From the NCBI GenBank assembly GCA_002084535.1, contig NBLI01000220.1, positions 1 through 7,052 of the forward strand: a DNA stretch of 7,052 nucleotides, written 5' to 3'. The number at the start of each line of letters is the position of its first letter. The first letter of the stretch is position 1. Shown here piece after piece: positions 6,480-7,052 of the stretch. Origin of the DNA: Candidatus Zhuqueibacterota bacterium 4572_119 (GTDB lineage Bacteria > Zhuqueibacterota > Zhuqueibacteria > Thermofontimicrobiales > Thermofontimicrobiaceae). The notes below the pieces were generated by a model that saw nothing but the letters and a program-made list of their open reading frames with translations, was not told where the DNA came from and did not search any database. The position numbers and the translations under genes were made by a program.

Positions 6480-6702
6480 GTGACTTTTACTATTATTTTT
6501 GATTATTGCTTTTGTACCTTCTTTTATACAAAAGGCATACCAAATTAATTTGACAAAATTCATAATAAATTTTATTGATATTTGGATCAAAATTAATGTT
6601 GATAACAATTTGAAAATAATTCACATAGTAAGTTTCATTCTGAAAATATAATTATCGTTTTTTATTTTAAATCCCATATTTATGAATAAATTTTACCTTT
6701 TC

Positions 6703-6742
6703 TTGAACATTCAAGTACACTTTTCTGTACTCTTATGTTCAA
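6703..6742. repeat. interrupted hairpin TTGAACAT...ATGTTCAA
   Basis: TTGAACAT (6703-6710) pairs exactly with ATGTTCAA (6735-6742). Inside, after a symmetric 3 x 3 internal loop, AGTAC (6714-6718) pairs with GTACT (6727-6731) around an 8-base loop. T-rich sequence follows on the plus strand (TTCTTTTTT at 6751-6759), so a weak terminator is possible. A dyad operator is another option. The left arm also forms its own small palindrome, CTTGA-acat-TCAAG (6702-6715). Confidence 0.45.
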
Positions 6743-6882
6743 TTGTTCATTTCTTTTTTGACACAAAATTAAACTCATATTTTTGTTTTCTTTCTTGAGC
6801 TGCTTCAGAATACTAAATTCTTTAGCCGATCATAGGGTAACTTTTGATTATATCAGCTTCAAAAAAATAGTTGACCGGTTAG

Positions 6883-6995
6883 CAGGATAAAACAGATTAA
6901 CAGGATTTTATTAAAATAAAATTGTTGAATCGACCGTTTAGTAATTTTTATTGAACAATTAAACATAAATATTCCTGAAAATCTATGTTATCCTG
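6883..6995. repeat. two-tier imperfect foldback with CAGGAT motifs
   Basis: The outer arms are 6883-6906 and 6972-6995; they are inverted copies matching at 19 of 24 positions without gaps. The inner arms are AATTGTTGAA (6920-6929) and TTGAACAATT (6951-6960), matching at 9 of 10, with a 21-base loop between them. The left outer arm contains the short iterated words CAGGAT, CAGATT and CAGGAT at 6883, 6893 and 6901. This could be a MITE- or REP-like mobile remnant or a structured RNA; nothing in the window identifies which. Confidence 0.45.
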
Positions 6996-7052
6996 GCATT
7001 CAATCAAAAAAACTTCGAATATTCATTTGATAATTACAGCCCATGTGATCGG

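Larger units (their letters stand above)
6480..7052. other. AT-rich non-coding tail of the window
   Basis: No credible gene, tRNA or CRISPR unit is visible in these bases. They hold the upstream region of the barrel gene, a hairpin at 6703-6742 and a two-tier foldback at 6883-6995. Stop codons are frequent in all frames. The remaining C-terminus of the FAD oxidase does not reappear here. Confidence 0.6.

Noticed and set aside
6351..6608. 85-codon minus-strand frame overlapping the start of the barrel gene
   Set aside because: The barrel gene has a consensus ribosome site and a signal peptide in another frame. This frame has neither, nor any protein-like pattern.
6601..6627. GATAACAATTT...TTCACA resembling the lac operator or vector sequence
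   Set aside because: The match is a short AT-rich word with a different spacer, and the surrounding sequence is not vector.
1..7052. CRISPR array, tRNA, rRNA, insertion sequence or phage gene
   Set aside because: No regularly spaced repeats, no cloverleaf-like sequence, no transposase or integrase motifs were seen on either strand.

Overview
This is a visibly AT-rich bacterial window. It holds one intact housekeeping gene (guaB), one intact membrane acyltransferase gene, and three damaged genes. Shine-Dalgarno use is mixed: very clear before guaB, the SGNH fragment and the barrel gene, but absent or weak before the MBOAT and FAD genes. This fits an environmental, low-GC lineage such as a member of the FCB/Calditrichota-like groups. 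That placement is a weak inference from gene style only; no rRNA or tRNA is present to anchor it.

Layout: positions 1-197 are a leader with a possible promoter for guaB (198-1667, +), which encodes IMP dehydrogenase of the purine pathway. Facing it on the minus strand is a two-gene O-acylation cassette. An AlgI/DltB-type MBOAT acyltransferase (4107 to 2668) is followed 19 bases later by an SGNH/AlgX-like partner. The partner is broken into two reading frames (2648 to 2409 and 2424 to 1726) and lacks the block that should carry the catalytic GDS serine. A 666-base non-coding stretch (4108-4773) follows, with a pair of REP-like GTxCCxGGCAC direct repeats and a repeated leader-like motif. Next is a GlcD-type FAD-linked oxidase (+, from 4774). 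It runs without a break into the antisense strand of a convergent outer-membrane beta-barrel gene (6466 to 6038). Both genes lose their expected C-termini at the same point, which coincides with a 14-base near-palindrome (6043-6056). The last 585 bases are non-coding and contain two strong foldback structures.

Biology: guaB feeds GMP synthesis. The MBOAT/SGNH pair would have transferred acyl groups across the membrane to an extracytoplasmic polysaccharide, but the second step looks lost here. The oxidase would oxidise a 2-hydroxy acid such as D-lactate or glycolate, but its C-terminal cap is replaced. No obvious new defence, mobile or biosynthetic system is visible. The items most worth a second look are the shared truncation junction, the serine-less split SGNH gene with a -1 slippery heptamer exactly in the frame overlap, and a Gly-Ser to Ser-Gly swap next to the catalytic cysteine of IMP dehydrogenase.
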